Below, piece by piece: positions 1 through 12,837 of a stretch of 64,000 bases of DNA; the stretch's first letter is position 1, and each line of letters starts with the position of its first letter. The notes under the pieces were generated by a model. The model was not told the origin of the DNA, searched no databases, and worked only from the letters and a program-made list of their open reading frames with translations. This DNA is from Istiophorus platypterus (Eukaryota; Chordata; Actinopteri; Istiophoriformes; Istiophoridae). Location: the NCBI GenBank assembly GCA_016859345.1, contig CM029126.1:2970501-3034500 (forward strand), in the 5' to 3' direction. Made by a program: the position numbers and the translations under genes.

Positions 1-1056
1 ATGATTCACGATCAGTAAAGTGGGTCTGAGTGGCTACGTCCAAAGCGACGTCCAAAGCGTCGCAGGTGGACGCACCTGTGCAGCCACTTCTGTGATTCTG
101 TCTGAGGCAAATCGCTCAGACAGGGTTTCGAAAGAAAGAACCTGGCTATTTATTATTTTTTCCGGTTCTTAACCCCTGAGTCTGTGTCGCCCTGTTGAAC
201 TCAACTTTCGGTGTGGCGGGCAGCTGTAAGTGGGGGGGGGTTAGTGGCCAATATCAGCTGGTGGTTTGTTTAATTTTTTTCATGGAGAGGAAAGTACCTA
301 AATGTCGCAGTCACATCCCAAATACAAAAAACAAGAGCCTCTGAACAGAAAACTGCAACCGAGCCGAAAAGTGTTGACCCGGGTTTAAAGAGTGAAAGAA
401 AGCAGCCCAACTGTGGCCTGAGGTGTGAGAACTCACTACTACTGGAGGTGTGTCTCTTCCTGTGAGAGTAGTACTGGAAATAAAAATAAAATGAGAAAGA
501 AATGGAGGGGGGGGCAATAGAGGGTTAAGTTTCTAAATGTGAAAGAAAAAAAGGCTTTGTCTCCCCGAAAGATCCCCTGCGAGTCGAGCAGTGAGCGCTT
601 TTGACAGCCACTTCCTCGAATTTTTTGTTTATTTTTTTGAAGACTAGGTCTTTCTGCCGTGAAAGGTCAAAGCTCGCTGCAGCCGGCGCTTCCTGCACTT
701 CGGGAGACTTCCCCGTGGCCGAGAGCCTGCATCTGGGGTTTTTTTTGCTTTTGCAGCGAGGAGGAAAAAAAACCCAAAAAACCCTGGTGAAGCAGATCGG
801 TCTCTGGCCCGCGGAGCTAAAGGCCTCGTACGCTGCTTCTGCGGAAAGAGAAACCAAAATAAAGTGCAGACGTGAATTGTGCAGATTTGTGCACGGATGT
901 CAGGCATTTAGGGCTTATATGCAACACTGAGCATCTCCTGTTTCAGCCTGGTTGATTTCCCTTGATAAAATCATTACAAATTTCAAAAATAAACCCCTCG
1001 TATGTCGCATACAGATCCAGAGCTCATCTTCTTGAGTCATCTCAGTTCTTCAAGTC
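1..1056. other. Intergenic, no gene seen
   Basis: No open frame here has coding character, recognisable domains or plausible splice structure. The stretch holds a G homopolymer near 231 and several A/T-rich runs (for example 745-783). It ends where the left edge of the 1.55-kb tandem duplication begins. Confidence 0.6.
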
Positions 1057-2126
1057 AGGAGACGCCAACCACCATTACGCCAGTTCTTACTCACCCTGGT
1101 TAATATCAGGGTTCGTGCAGAGTGCTTATTCTGAGCTACCCCCCACACACACACACACACACACTGCGTCCCTGCAGCTGTCTCCACGGTGCAGCCCGAC
1201 AGCTGAGAGGATCAAGGCCCCTTTGAAGCCTGATGACAACGTGCCCCCGAATAAGAGAATATCGTCATCGGCAGCCGGAGTTGCACAACGAGCTGAAGGC
1301 CACTTGCGCGAGTTGCCAGCCGGCGCCGATCATGTCCTGTTACGGGGGTGCGGGCTCCACTGGCGGCGTCGGGGGCAGGGCAGGAACTCAAAACCACGGC
1401 GTTGCGAGGCCGAGGTTCAAACGGCCCAAGCCGGGATTGGTGGAAGCGTCAGTGCGTCAGATCGGAAGACGGCGGGCTCTTGAATTCTCACCTCATGGGA
1501 GGCAGATTGTCACCGTTACGCCACGTCGGCGTCATTTCTTCCTCACTTCGCCGCGTTCACGGTTCGCTCGCAAAGGACTCCTCGGTACATTGTGGATCTG
1601 GGCCGAAGGAGGCCGGAAGAATTCGGAAACGGTAGTCTCTCCGTCTGGATTATCACGAGGGATCCCGGACGGGAGAAGAAAAACCACACCGTTGTCTCGC
1701 TGGGACGCTTGGTTACGTTACGTTCCCTCAGCTCTCCGTCTTCACCCAGAATGGGGCTGGGAATGGGGGTACCTGATCTTTTCGGTGCTGGACGGATCCG
1801 CCGGGTAGAAAACCAGACATGGACCGACATGTTGTTCAGTTAGGCAGGACTTCCAGGAAGAGGGCGGATCGGTCCCGAGCTGGTCTCCGCGGAAGCTGAA
1901 GCACCTGCGAACCTCTGCGATGACCCAGCTGGCGCCGAGGCTTGTGGCGAACACCCCTCAAGTGGGCGAAACCTGCGCGTCTCCCTGCCGATGCCGCTCT
2001 GAGGGTTTTGGGGGGTTTGAACGCATCCCAGCTGTCACCGCACCAAACAAAGGCCAACGAGCCAGATGCAGGTGAAACTCAGTGTGACAGAGTGCATCAT
2101 ATGCATGGGGAATGAGACAGACACAC

Positions 2127-2450
2127 ACGTGTCCCGGGTGTCGCACGTGTCCCAGGTGTCCCACCTGTCCTGGGGTGTGACACCTGTCCTGGGGTGTCGT
2201 ACCTGTCCCGGGTGTGGCTTCTGTCCCAGGATGTGACAACTGTCATGGGGTGTCGTACCTGTCCCGGGTGTGGCTACTGTCCCAGGATGTGACAACTGTC
2301 ATGGGGTGTCGTACCTGTCCCGGGTGTGGCACCTGTCCTGGGGTGTGACACGTGTGCCGGGTGTCGCATGTGTCCCGGTTGTCGCACCTGTCCTGGGGTG
2401 TGACACCTGTCCCGGGGTGTCGTACCTGTCCCGGGTGTGGCACCTGCACT
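2127..2450. repeat. 18-bp minisatellite, copy 1
   Basis: About 18 tandem units resemble GGTGTCGTACCTGTCCCG. Variants change the middle (CGTACC, GGCACC, GACACC, CGCACC). The array lies inside the first copy of the large tandem duplication. Confidence 0.9.
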
Positions 2451-3675
2451 GGACCGGAGCTATGTCAAGTCTCCACTTCCTCGTGTTGCAGATTCTGTTT
2501 GGTTCTTTTGAGGAAATGCGTCGTTCATTCGTCTGGTTCCTTTCGATTCCCTGCACAGTTTTATTTTTCTCCATCGGTTCATCAAGCCGACGACGCTGCT
2601 GCGCGCTGACAGGCGCCAGCCACCGTTACGCCAGTTCTTACTCACCGTGGTTAATATCAGGGTTCGTAGAGAGTGCTTATTCTGAGCTACCCCCCACACA
2701 CACACACACACTGCGTCCCTGCAGCTGTCTCCACGGTGCAGCCCGACAGCTGAGAGGATCAAGGCCCCTTTGAAGCCTGATGACAACGTGCCCCCGAATA
2801 AGAGAATATCGTCATCGGCAGCCGGAGTTGCACAACGAGCTGAAGGCCACTTGCGCGAGTTGCCAGCCGGCGCCGATCATGTCCTGTTACGGGGGTGCGG
2901 GCTCCACTGGCGGCGTCGGGGGCAGGGCAGGAACTCAAAACCACGGCGTTGCGAGGCCGAGGTTCAAACGGCCCAAGCCGGGATTGGTGGAAGCGTCAGT
3001 GCGTCGGATCGGAAGACGGCGGGCTCTTGAATTCTCACCTCATGGGAGGCAGATTGTCACCGTTACGCCACGTCGGCGTCATTTCTTCCTCACTTCGCCG
3101 CGTTCACGGTTCGCTCGCAAAGGACTCCTCGGTACATTGTGGATCTGGGCCGAAGGAGGCCGGAAGAATTCGGAAACGGTAGTCTCTCCGTCTGGATTAT
3201 CACGAGGGATCCCGGACGAGAGAAGAAAAACCACACCGTTGTCTCGCTGGGACGCTTGGTTACGTTACGTTCCCTCAGCTCTCCGTCTTCACCCAGAATG
3301 GGGCTGGGAATGGGGGGTACCTGATCTTTTCGGTGTTGACGGATCCGCCGGGTAGAAAACCAGACATGGACCGACATGTTGTTCAGTTAGGCAGGACTTC
3401 CAGGAAGAGGGCGGATCGGTCCCGAGCTGGTCTCCGCGGAAGCTGAAGCACCTGCGAACCTCTGCGATGACCCAGCTGGCGCCGAGGCTTGTGGCGAACA
3501 CCCCTCAAGTGGGCGAAACCTGCGCGTCTCCCTGCCGATGCCCGCTCTGAGGGTTTTGGGGGGTTTGAACGCATCCCAGCTGTCACCGCACCAAACAAAG
3601 GCCAACGAGCCAGATGCAGGTGAAACTCAGTGTGACAGAGTGCATCATATGCATGGGGAATGAGACAGACACACA

Positions 3676-4016
3676 CGTGTCCCGGGTGTCGCACGTGTCC
3701 CAGGTGTCCCACCTGTCCTGGGGTGTGACACCTGTCCTGGGGTGTGTACCTGTCCCGGGTGTGGCTTCTGTCCCAGGATGTGACAACTGTCATGGGGTGT
3801 CGTACCTGTCCCGGGTGTGGCTACTGTCCCAGGATGTGACAACTGTCATGGGGTGTCGTACCTGTCCCGGGTGTGGCACCTGTCCTGGGGTGTGACACGT
3901 GTGCCGGGTGTCGCATGTGTCCCGGTTGTCGCACCTGTCCTGGGGTGTGACACCTGTCCCGGGGTGTCGTACCTGTCCCGGGGTGTCGTACCTGTCCCGG
4001 GTGTGGCACCTGCACT
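3676..4016. repeat. 18-bp minisatellite, copy 2
   Basis: This is the same array as the one near 2.1-2.45 kb. It has one extra unit near 3960-3985 and a 2-bp loss near 3740, which together account for most of the length difference between the two duplication copies. Confidence 0.9.
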
Positions 4017-4268
4017 GGACCGGAGCTATGTCAAGTCTCCACTTCCTCGTGTTGCAGATTCTGTTTGGTTCTTTTGAGGAAATGCGTCGTTCATTCGTCT
4101 GGTTCCTTTCGATTCCCTGCACAGTTTTATTTTTCTCCATCGGTTCATCAAGCCGACGACGCTGCTGCGCGCTGACAGGCGCCAGCCACCGTTACGCCAG
4201 TTCTTACTCACCGTGGTTAATATCAGGGTTCGTAGAGAGTGCTTATTCTGAGCTACCCCTCCCCCCCA

Positions 4269-4467
4269 CACACACACAGACATATGCAAATATATTTGTT
4301 GCAACAGCAGTTGCAGTTGTCATAGCGACATTTCAGACAGTGCAATTCTGCCTGCAGAGGCTCGACGGCTGAGCGATACGCACACACACGGCGGCGGAGC
4401 AGTGAACACGGTGCTGACTTACAGCTGAGTGTGTGTGTGTGTGTGTGTTGCACGCCAACGCCCACAC

Positions 4468-4501
<34 letters not shown>

Positions 4502-7075
4502 GAAAACACTAGTGCGATTTTTTTTCTTTCTTTTATTGGTACTTGAGGCGCCGTGAACAGTCGAACCCGGATGTTTACAAACATGATCGACGCGTGGGAA
4601 AACTTCAGCATGGCTGCACCAGATAGATGCCGATGTGTCAAACACACCCAAACCTCTCATTGGTCTGGTGCCGGATTAATCACTCAGGTTTTCTTTGTTC
4701 TGTTGTTTTTTGTCTTTTTTTTTTTTTTTTTTTTACAGTTTTTATAATATAAAAGTATCAGAACGAAGCCCCAGATACACAAAGACACTTTCGCTAGCGG
4801 AGATAACGCGATGAGGCACGGTCGAGGTTTCACAGCATTCGGCCTCTAGCAACTCTGATAAGTAGCTTTAATAATATCATCTTTCTTTCCTTTTTTTTAA
4901 TGAGGCTGATTTTAATTTTCGAGTCCTGTGGTTGTTTCTTGGTTGAAGGGCTGACGACTGTCGGTTTCTCTGCCATTTCCCGTGGCGGCGAACTGACGTA
5001 ACCTCTGCCCCCTACCCTACCGACCCTGGCTGTTGCTCGTGGAAACATACGTATGATATATCTTTCTTCGCACTTTATAATGCACAGATGAAATCTCCTT
5101 CTCCTGCAGCTGGGATTTCAGAGACGGGAATCTCAGATCCTCGGCGCGTAGAACCGAAACCTTCCGCACGCCTCGATACCCCCACAGTTAAATAAGTAAA
5201 TGAATATGTCGTTGTCACTGTTATTGTTGTGTTTTTTTTTTCCTTGCCGTCGTCAAGGAGAGAAAAAAATAAGACCGAGCTCACGGAGGAGTATTTGCTT
5301 TATCTGGTGATTCAAATCGGCGACTCGACTTTCGTGAGGGTTTTCTGTTTCTCTCGGTCCCGCTGTTGCCGTGCGACGCCTCATGATCACAGATGCATGC
5401 ATTTTTAATTTTTTTTTTTTAATTAATTCCTACAAAGACCCGTCTGTGTAAAGCTAATCTGTTTGTCCGTTTGTCCGGATGAGAACAAAGACCACGTGGA
5501 AAAACCAACTCTTCGGATTTTCCACGCTCGACGGTGTCGAAAGTCTTTTCCGGATGAAGGTGAAAGGCAGGATCCGTCTCACTCTGAGGAACTGGTCCGA
5601 AAAGAGGGGGCCACTACATTGAAATGCTTTGCTGTTTGCATATTAAACATATTTTGTTGTATTATTTTCATTATTTTTTCTGCACCTGAGAATTCAAATT
5701 TGAGGTTTTGGCTCCAGAGTGCTTTTTTCCTAATTTTATTTCTTTCCAAAAACACCCGCCAGATATTTATCCAACATTTTCCCTGAAACTTTCTTTCAAT
5801 TTTTCCACGATTGGTCGACTGAGCCCGAGGTCGGGAAGAAGCACCGACTCAAACAGGGAACGTCGTGTCCACAAAGAGCCGCTTTGTGTTTTGTTTTGTT
5901 TTTTCCTTTTTTTTTTTCTTCCGTTTACATTCAGAGACTCTGTGCGGAAACTCGAGTAAGATGGGAAACGTGAATTTGTTTCGATTTTGTGCAAATATGG
6001 ACTTTGTTTTGCGAACTCTTCTTTACTTGTGAACCGCTAAAAGCTTGGATTGAGCTGTTTCACCAACACAAGAGGACGCATCAAGCGATGCAACAACGGG
6101 GGGGGGGGGGTTTGCTCAACATCTGGTCTCACGCGTCACGCCTCCACCCAATCCCACATCTGCATGGGCGGATGCCTCGTTTTGGAACCGGACCCCCTTG
6201 GCCCCTTTCGTTCTCGCGTCGCATCTATACAAACTTAAATGGAGGATTTTATCCTGCCCGCCAGTGTCCGTCTGCCGCGTCGGGCGCTTCCTGCGAACAC
6301 TCAGCCTCCCTTTAAATCCCTTCACACGTCTTTAAGCTATGGTCCTGGAATCAGACACGTTTCCCGAAAAGCTTTTCTTTTTTTTTCCTATTTTCTCTAT
6401 TTTCTATTGCCTGTAAAAGCTTTCAGATGGAACCAAAGCCTGTGGGCGAGCGTGTTTTTCTTTTTTTTGTCCTTTCTACCCGTTCTACAGTTGTTGAATG
6501 CCTCCGGGGAGTCTGCTGGATTACGGAGGGGATTTCTGTCGGATTCCGGCGGAATAAAGACGACTGGTTTTTCTTTTTTCTTGTTTTTGTTTGTTTTGTT
6601 TTTTTTTAACCCCTCTTTTTAAAGCTCTCCTGTTGCATCAACCAATCACAGAGCCAACAAAACCTGACGTACGCTTAAGGGCTGTTTACACGGTTTCTTC
6701 TTCTCTCTCAGACAATAATGCTGTGTATAAAGGAGTATTGCATCACCGAAGTGGAACCAGAATGTCTCTGAGGCCATTTAAGCCTTTTAAAACAGCGCTG
6801 GCCTACTTTCTTTTTCTTCTAAACGAAAGGCGTAACACAACCTGAAGAGCTCGGTTTCCTGTGATGAGGCCTCCTGCAGGAAGTAAAAAGGGGGTCAGCG
6901 GATAAGTGAAGATACGACGTGATGAACCTTGAGATTCTCTCCGAAACTATAGAAAGATTTTAAAAAAAGAAAAAAAAAGGCGCAATGTTAAAAGCAAAGG
7001 TAGAAAAAGGACGTTGGTGAATGTAGAACACAAGGCAACGGTTGAATGAGACCAGAAGTCCAGCGCCGGCATTTC
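4269..7075. other. Intergenic, simple repeats only
   Basis: This stretch contains a GT tract (4431-4449), a GA tract (4472-4498), a poly-T run near 4717-4734 and many further poly-T/poly-A runs. No gene or spliced open frame is supported. Short open frames here lack any recognisable family motif. Confidence 0.55.
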
Positions 7076-7079
7076 GATG

Positions 7080-7605
7080 CGTCAAGTTTGGTTTAACATG
7101 TCGGCATTCGAACATTTGCTAATCAGCTTCAAACTAAACTAGTACAGCCGAGGCCGAAGCTGATGTCATGAGGTCTCGGACAGATGCTGAATTTTGATGA
7201 CGAAGGTGCTGGTGAAAAGCTGAGGGATCCGAAATCGTTTGTTCTAACTATAATGGCAACGTGTTGTCGAGATTGTTGAGTAAAAGACGGGAATTGTTGG
7301 GGCCACTGGGAAACGTCAGGGGATTCCTCCTCTGGGGACCATGAATGTACTTTATTTATACGCCGTTATCGTCCACTCAAAGCGCTTTTAAGCTACGGCA
7401 ACATTCACATATTCCTACAGTATCTTGCTTCAGTATCTTGCTTCGACGTGCGGAGGTGGAGGAGCCGGGTATTGAGCTGCCGCCCACCTGAGCCGCAACC
7501 GCCCCCCTGAATGTCCTAACAAAAATTTCTTCGATCCACCCAATAGTTTTTAGAGATACTCCAGTCCCAAACTAAAGCGGCGGACAAAGATTGCCTCCCC
7601 TAGAC
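7080..7605 (+). repeat. Old teleost interspersed repeat, interrupted by a second repeat
   Basis: The text follows the order of a repeat I recognise from perciform genomes: a segment near AACATTTGCTAATCAGC, then a part about a GATGATGGCGCT-like block, then GGGGACCATGAATGT, and a tail near CCACCCAATAGTTTT. The copy is diverged. It is split at 7349-7507 by an unrelated 159-bp insert. The family assignment rests on memory of similar sequence, not on a search. Confidence 0.65.
7349..7507 (+). mobile_element. Nested short repeat insertion with 7-bp target duplication
   Basis: A 159-bp block sits inside the older repeat. The 7-mer TGAATGT occurs directly before it (7342-7348) and at its end (7508-7514), as expected of a target-site duplication. 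The block resembles the common fish repeat with CTCAAAGCGCTTTTA and GGAGGAGCCGGGTATTGAG segments. It has no coding capacity, so it would be a non-autonomous element. Confidence 0.6.
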
Positions 7606-10600
7606 CAACCCGTCGTTTTAACATAAAAAGAACTTTTTTGTAAAATGTTCAAAAAAACAAAAGAGGTTGTTCTGAAACAAGGGACAGGAATTTGAAGAAA
7701 AAAAAATTCTTCGGGAACATTTTGAAAGCAAAAAGAAAATCTGCTTCTAGTGCATAAAAAAAGTGAAGCTGCTTACGAGCGGAGCTTGTTCAGACGCTGC
7801 CCCACATTCCACATGAACTGCCTCAGCGCTCGGGAACATCCTGTCCCTGGCCTCGCTGCGGCGGCGGGGATCAGTCGGCCGGTCGGACGTGCCTGTCTGG
7901 ACTCGCGACCGGGGCCTTTACGTAAGAGGGGCCGAGCGTGGGGCCGACCTGGGGCCCGAGTCATGACTCGCCACGGAGGGGGGGGTCTACATATATAAAG
8001 TGCACCGCGGTGCTTCAGGCTGACAGCGGCTCGTGGGCGTCTCCGCAGCTCAGTCACATGGAGCCAGGTTTTGTTTTTCCTCTAACGTCTTTATATTGAG
8101 CCACAACCTGAGCTCACGTGACTCCATCTTCCTGTAACGCATCACGTGCAACCTTTAGATCTACTGTTCCTCGTTTCTTGCATAGGTCTCATCATCCCCC
8201 CCCTCCCTTTTCATGTCTGCTCCCAGCTGTTAATGCAAACCCAGCCCCCTCCACTGATAATTTCACTTTGTCAGCCTGTGGGCTACGTTCCCACTGCTTT
8301 TTTATTTACCTTTTTATTTTTATTTATCTTTTTTTACTCCGTCAGTACAACAGATTCATTTCACGCCCACCTTGCCGCCGATCCGGGTCGATTAGTGGAG
8401 AACAAGAGGAGACTCTGTCAGTTCTGTAAACTGAAAGGAAAATCAAATGAAACGCATTTCCCCTTTATAACAGCCTCAATCTTCTGAGGGCCGAGTTATT
8501 CACTGAAACGGGCAATGATGCAATGATCATAAAAGAATGCTTGTAAATACCAGCTATGATTGCAGGGCGGGACCTGTTCCAACTCTTTTGTGAAGGCTGC
8601 TTGTAAAACAAGGTGTTGAATCTGATGAAAATAAATATGATGAAAAATGTCAAACAAGCCTACAGAGTTTATTTTGTCTGTTTACAAGTCTTCAAACCTA
8701 TTTTCCCTAAATTAAAAAAAAAAAATAATATATATGTATGTATGTATATATCAATGCATCAGACCTAAACTAATCCTCTGCGGGTCCATGTGGAGCTGTC
8801 GCTCCAGAGGTTGAGAAACCCTGTGTAGAAACCTACATGTGTTTGGAGGACGCATCCGCGGCCATCGGGTGTGTCGACACTGGGCGAAGGCCTCGTTTTT
8901 CATCAGCGTCTGATTCATGAGAACATCGTGTCCCGGACAGGAAAATGTACATAGACGTAGGCGTGTGTGAGTGTGTGTCTGAGTGTGAGTGTGTGTGTTT
9001 GATGAATGGGTGTGTGATGAGTGTGTGTCTTTGACAAGATGACTTGAGGATGACTTACCCTGGGCTCTTTCAGTACAGGCGGCGTGCTTTTATTTTGGTT
9101 CTGTACCAGAGGCTTTAGGTCATTTGTACGTTCTGGGTTTTGTTTTGCTTTTTTCCTGCCTTCATGATGTGATATCATCACCCCCCCCCCACCCGGTCCT
9201 TTGATGTCGGCTCAGACGGTCCCGAATCCGACTTAATCTGTCTACGCGCCTTATCGGCAGAATTTTCCTCATCTTTCTTTATTTCTTTTAAAAAAAGAGA
9301 AAAAACCCAAACAAAAGCCCCAAACCTCGTTTGCCTCCTTTGTTTGCACGAACCCTGACGGAGACATGTTTGACTCCCGCTCTGCCCCGACCTCCAGGGC
9401 TTCCCCGGGCATTCTCTAATATTAGCCCTGCTCGAACTTGGGGGCGAGGCTCTTTTGCCACCGGGCGTCTCGCTGCTGGGCCTCGCCAGCGGATAACGAA
9501 TGTCAAACATCATCCTCTTCTTTACCCTCCCACCGATCCACCTCCTCCACTTTCTCTTTCATTATATATCAGCCTGTTTGGTTTAGTCTGGCAGTTGCCA
9601 TGTTTTATCCACTGTAATAAAAAAAAGAAACAAGAAAAAGCCCCTTTCCCTCCACTCCCCGTATCCATGTCACTTACTCTGCAGACAGATAATGTGATAA
9701 TCACTATGGGGCTTTTTACATTAAATATCAATCCGTCTGTCAACTGTGTTGCAGGCGATTTTGCTTGGAAAATCACCTGTGGGGGCTGCTAACTTCTTTT
9801 TTTGAGCCATAAAAGTTACGTGTCACTGTTTGAAGGTTTCGAGTTTGTCTAATGTTCTGATTCACGCTCACTTGTGAACGCTGGTCAGAAATGTGGTCTG
9901 TTGCACATACAGTGTGAAACCATGACCCACTTTACGTGGCTGAAGCGAGGGCTGCAGGCTGGAGGTCGAGGAAAACGGCATGTACAGCTGCTGTTACGTT
10001 CCTCAAAATGATGTTTGAAATCCAGGGTTATATATCCAGCTGAATAAAGTCTGTTCCGATTTCATTTATTTCGAATTTTCAGCCTTATTGTAAAGGTGAA
10101 TTCGGCTGTTGTCAGCTTACCAGTTAAAGGAGTTGTTGTATTTCTCTTCAAAGTGGCCTGATGGAAGTTAGAGGAATAAGAGGAAAGAAAGAAAATGGGA
10201 CCGAGTACTGAGCCCCGGGGTTCTCCGCATGAAACGAGACCTGCTTGCTTGGAGGAGTTGCCTCCTTCAGCGGACGTGTCAATTGCATAAATATGAAGAA
10301 AGAAGTTTTACGGTTAAACTGGAGTGCCCTCTACAGTGAAGCTACCTATTTGTGATAGTGTAGAGCTCTACTGATGGGAAAACAGACGAATAGATCTGAT
10401 TCAAAGGGGTAAGAGCAAGTTTTATGTATTGATGATTTCAATAGAAAACAGCTAAGAAGCTGAACTGCGGTGTTTAAACCAGCGACATTATTAATCCCCT
10501 GACAGAAGCTAGACTGACAGGACTTAAACCAGGAGGTTTTAAAGGGTTGAGTTCCCACCAGACGTGTATTGTTTTACTTTGCATTGCGTCACGTTTGATG

Positions 10601-12094
10601 AGCGAGTGACAGCCCGGCCTTTACCGAACAGGTGGGCGGGACCGGGCGGACAAGCTCTAACTAAACAAACGGCAGCGATGAGACAGAAGGCGTGACGGCG
10701 CGTCAGCAAACAGGAAGAGCATCACGCCGATAAGGGGTAAAAAAAAATCAATGAAATAGATGTGTCATAAAAGAACAGGAGTAATGGAAGACTGAAGTAT
10801 ATGCGTTGCCACAGCCCTTTCTTTGTTCTCTGCTTCCGTGACTCATCCTCTACCTGAGCCCGTAAAACCGTGGTCGGCATTAAGGCCGAATGAATGGATG
10901 GACGAACGAATGGACGAATGAGTGAATGAAAGAAAAACCAGGTCGGGGGCATCCATATGTTTTCTTTTTAAATATATATTTTTTATTTGGACGTAATTTT
11001 CCCCAGTTTATGTTCATGTCGGCCGAAAAACAAGTATTTTTTTTGCTTGGGTGGAATTGTATTAATGGAAGTTACGTTCGGGTAAACGTGATACTTTTAG
11101 GAATGTTTCATAACACAGTCATCTCTTGCTTATTTAGGATCTTATCTGCCCAAACTGCATTAAACCATGTCCACATTACCTCAAACTACTAACAGGCTGC
11201 CAGCTCATCCGTTTTCCAGGTCTGTTCTCCATGAGGCCCCCCCCCAGCCCCCCCCAGCCCCCCCGGTTCCGTCCCAGGCTGTGTGTGTGTGTGTGTGTGT
11301 GGCATGTGGTTTGGATTCCTGCCCAGGGACTATTCAGTGCTGGAGAACAAGGCCCCCCAGTGTGCACTGTTTTTCCACATTCCTGGGCCCTGACATCAGC
11401 TCGGCAGCAGGAAGGACCTCGCCTCCGTAGCACAGGGAAAAAACAAAAACGAAAAGAAAAAAGAAAAAACGACTGCGTGCGGGAAGAGCCCCCCCCCCCC
11501 GACCACCAACGCCACCACCGCCCGCTGACCCCGGCAGTCTGGATAGCGGACCCAGGGAAGGGCCCCTCCAGCCACTTCTGACAGCAGAACCCCCCCCACA
11601 CACACAACAATGCAATCAAAGGGATTCTTCACATACCACATGTTGTTTTGCGGTATAAATTAGACGATGGATGAGATGGATTAACCCCCCCCCCCAAACC
11701 GCCACCACCACCCCCACCCAGCTCACACACAGGCAGTAAGGAAATCTAGGTCAGCTGCTGAACGTAAATATTATGCTTTGCAAAGCTGCGGCGTGAAGGC
11801 GACCGAGGCCTGACAGCTTGTTCAGGGTTCTGGTTTCGAGGCCTGTAGTATTTTTGCCCCGGACGGAGAAAGTGAGCGTTAGCACCAGTCTGCACACATT
11901 AAAACTACACATCAAGTCTTTAGCCCCAGAGCCGTGTGAGTTTATCTCGAAAGAATTTGTTCCAGCCTGGGGTTGACTTATCTGCCCCTTAATTAATTCA
12001 CAGATTCGATTAAATGTACGATTCTATCTGAGACCCCAACACTTGAAATATTTCCAGCATTTTCCACAAGTTGTCAAAACAAAGTCCGCATCCG
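7606..12094. other. Intergenic, no gene seen
   Basis: I find no gene. A TATATAAA string at 7992-7999 is 60 bp before an ATG (8058), but the open frame that follows is only about a dozen codons. GT/GA-type tracts lie at 8965-9030, C homopolymers at 9181-9190 and near 11490, and a CT/GT tract near 11281. The moderately complex stretch 9660-9790 could be conserved non-coding DNA; I cannot test this. Confidence 0.5.
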
Positions 12095-12550
12095 CGCTAG
12101 CGGCGCTGTGTGGCTGTGTTTGCTTTGAGCTAAATGCTAACATCGGCATGCTAGCATCCGCCTAGCGACAATGCTAATACGCTGATGTTCAGTGAATATA
12201 TTGTTTACCACAGTCACTGTTTTAGTTTAACATGTTTGTACGCCAATACTTGAGAAATTAGCAGGTGTTAACTTGCTATATCTTAGCAGGTAACACCTGC
12301 TCATATTTGCTAAGTAGCACAGAAGACAAAGCAGGCTACAGCTGGGTCTTATTGGATCATCATTAGTTCTGCAGAGATTTGGTCACAAGTATCGGGCGGG
12401 TAAGAAAATGTTGACCTGATGGTGGCGCTAAACGAAAGGTTAAGGGAATCACCAAAGTGATTAGAATTCATCCTGACGAGAACATGAACGTCGGAACCAA
12501 ATTTCGTGACAACAGTTGTTCGGACACTTTCACTCAATACCACAAATGTC
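12095..12550 (+). repeat. Second copy of the old teleost interspersed repeat
   Basis: It begins with the TTTGAGCTAAATGCTAACAT motif. The same landmarks follow in the same order as in the 7.1-kb copy: GTTTAACATGTTTG, GATGGTGGCGCT, ATTCATCCTGACGAG, AACATGAACGTC and CACAAATGTCGAG. It is uninterrupted and less diverged than the 7.1-kb copy. No coding capacity is seen. Confidence 0.7.
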
Positions 12551-12837
12551 GAGCTGCTGAATGTTCAGGTTTTGTTTGGGGTTTTTTCAGCTTTAACGCT
12601 AAATACAACAGACACAGACATTATGTCGATGACTGATAAACTCATATCATGGACCAAAAAAAGAGCCCGACCTGCATCCAGACATTTTTATACTCTATCT
12701 AATAAAAGGCTGATAAAGGCAGAGGCCTTTCACTTTAACATCCACCCTAACTTTTGTGGTTGAGCTGCCTGAAATGAGGGAAATTAACTTTTTTTTGTCA
12801 AGCCCTCACAATGAGCTCAGACATAAAGTTTTGGAGA

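Larger units (their letters stand above)
1057..4268. repeat. 1.55-kb tandem duplication, two full copies and a partial third
   Basis: Copy 1 runs from about 1057 to 2612, copy 2 from about 2613 to 4170, and a third copy is cut off at about 4268. Landmarks recur at offsets of 1547 bp (1212 and 2759) and 1566 bp (2574 and 4140). The two full copies differ at only a handful of positions in the non-minisatellite part, for example G/A near 1462 and 3009, so the event is recent. The left edge of copy 1 is more diverged than the two internal junctions, which match each other. Each copy carries a CA tract, an open frame of 191 codons that I do not recognise, and an 18-bp minisatellite. I see no splice structure or family motif that would make it a gene. 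Confidence 0.93.

Noticed and set aside
1233..1808. 191-codon open frame, repeated at 2780-3355
   Set aside because: It is preserved in both copies because the duplication is young. I see no family motif, promoter or splice site to support it.
2127..2450. CRISPR-like regular repeats
   Set aside because: Units are contiguous, have no unique spacers and lie in a vertebrate genome.
7992..7999. TATATAAA as a promoter
   Set aside because: The ATG 60 bp downstream opens only a very short frame, and no donor or exon chain to a gene could be found. It is kept as a mention only.
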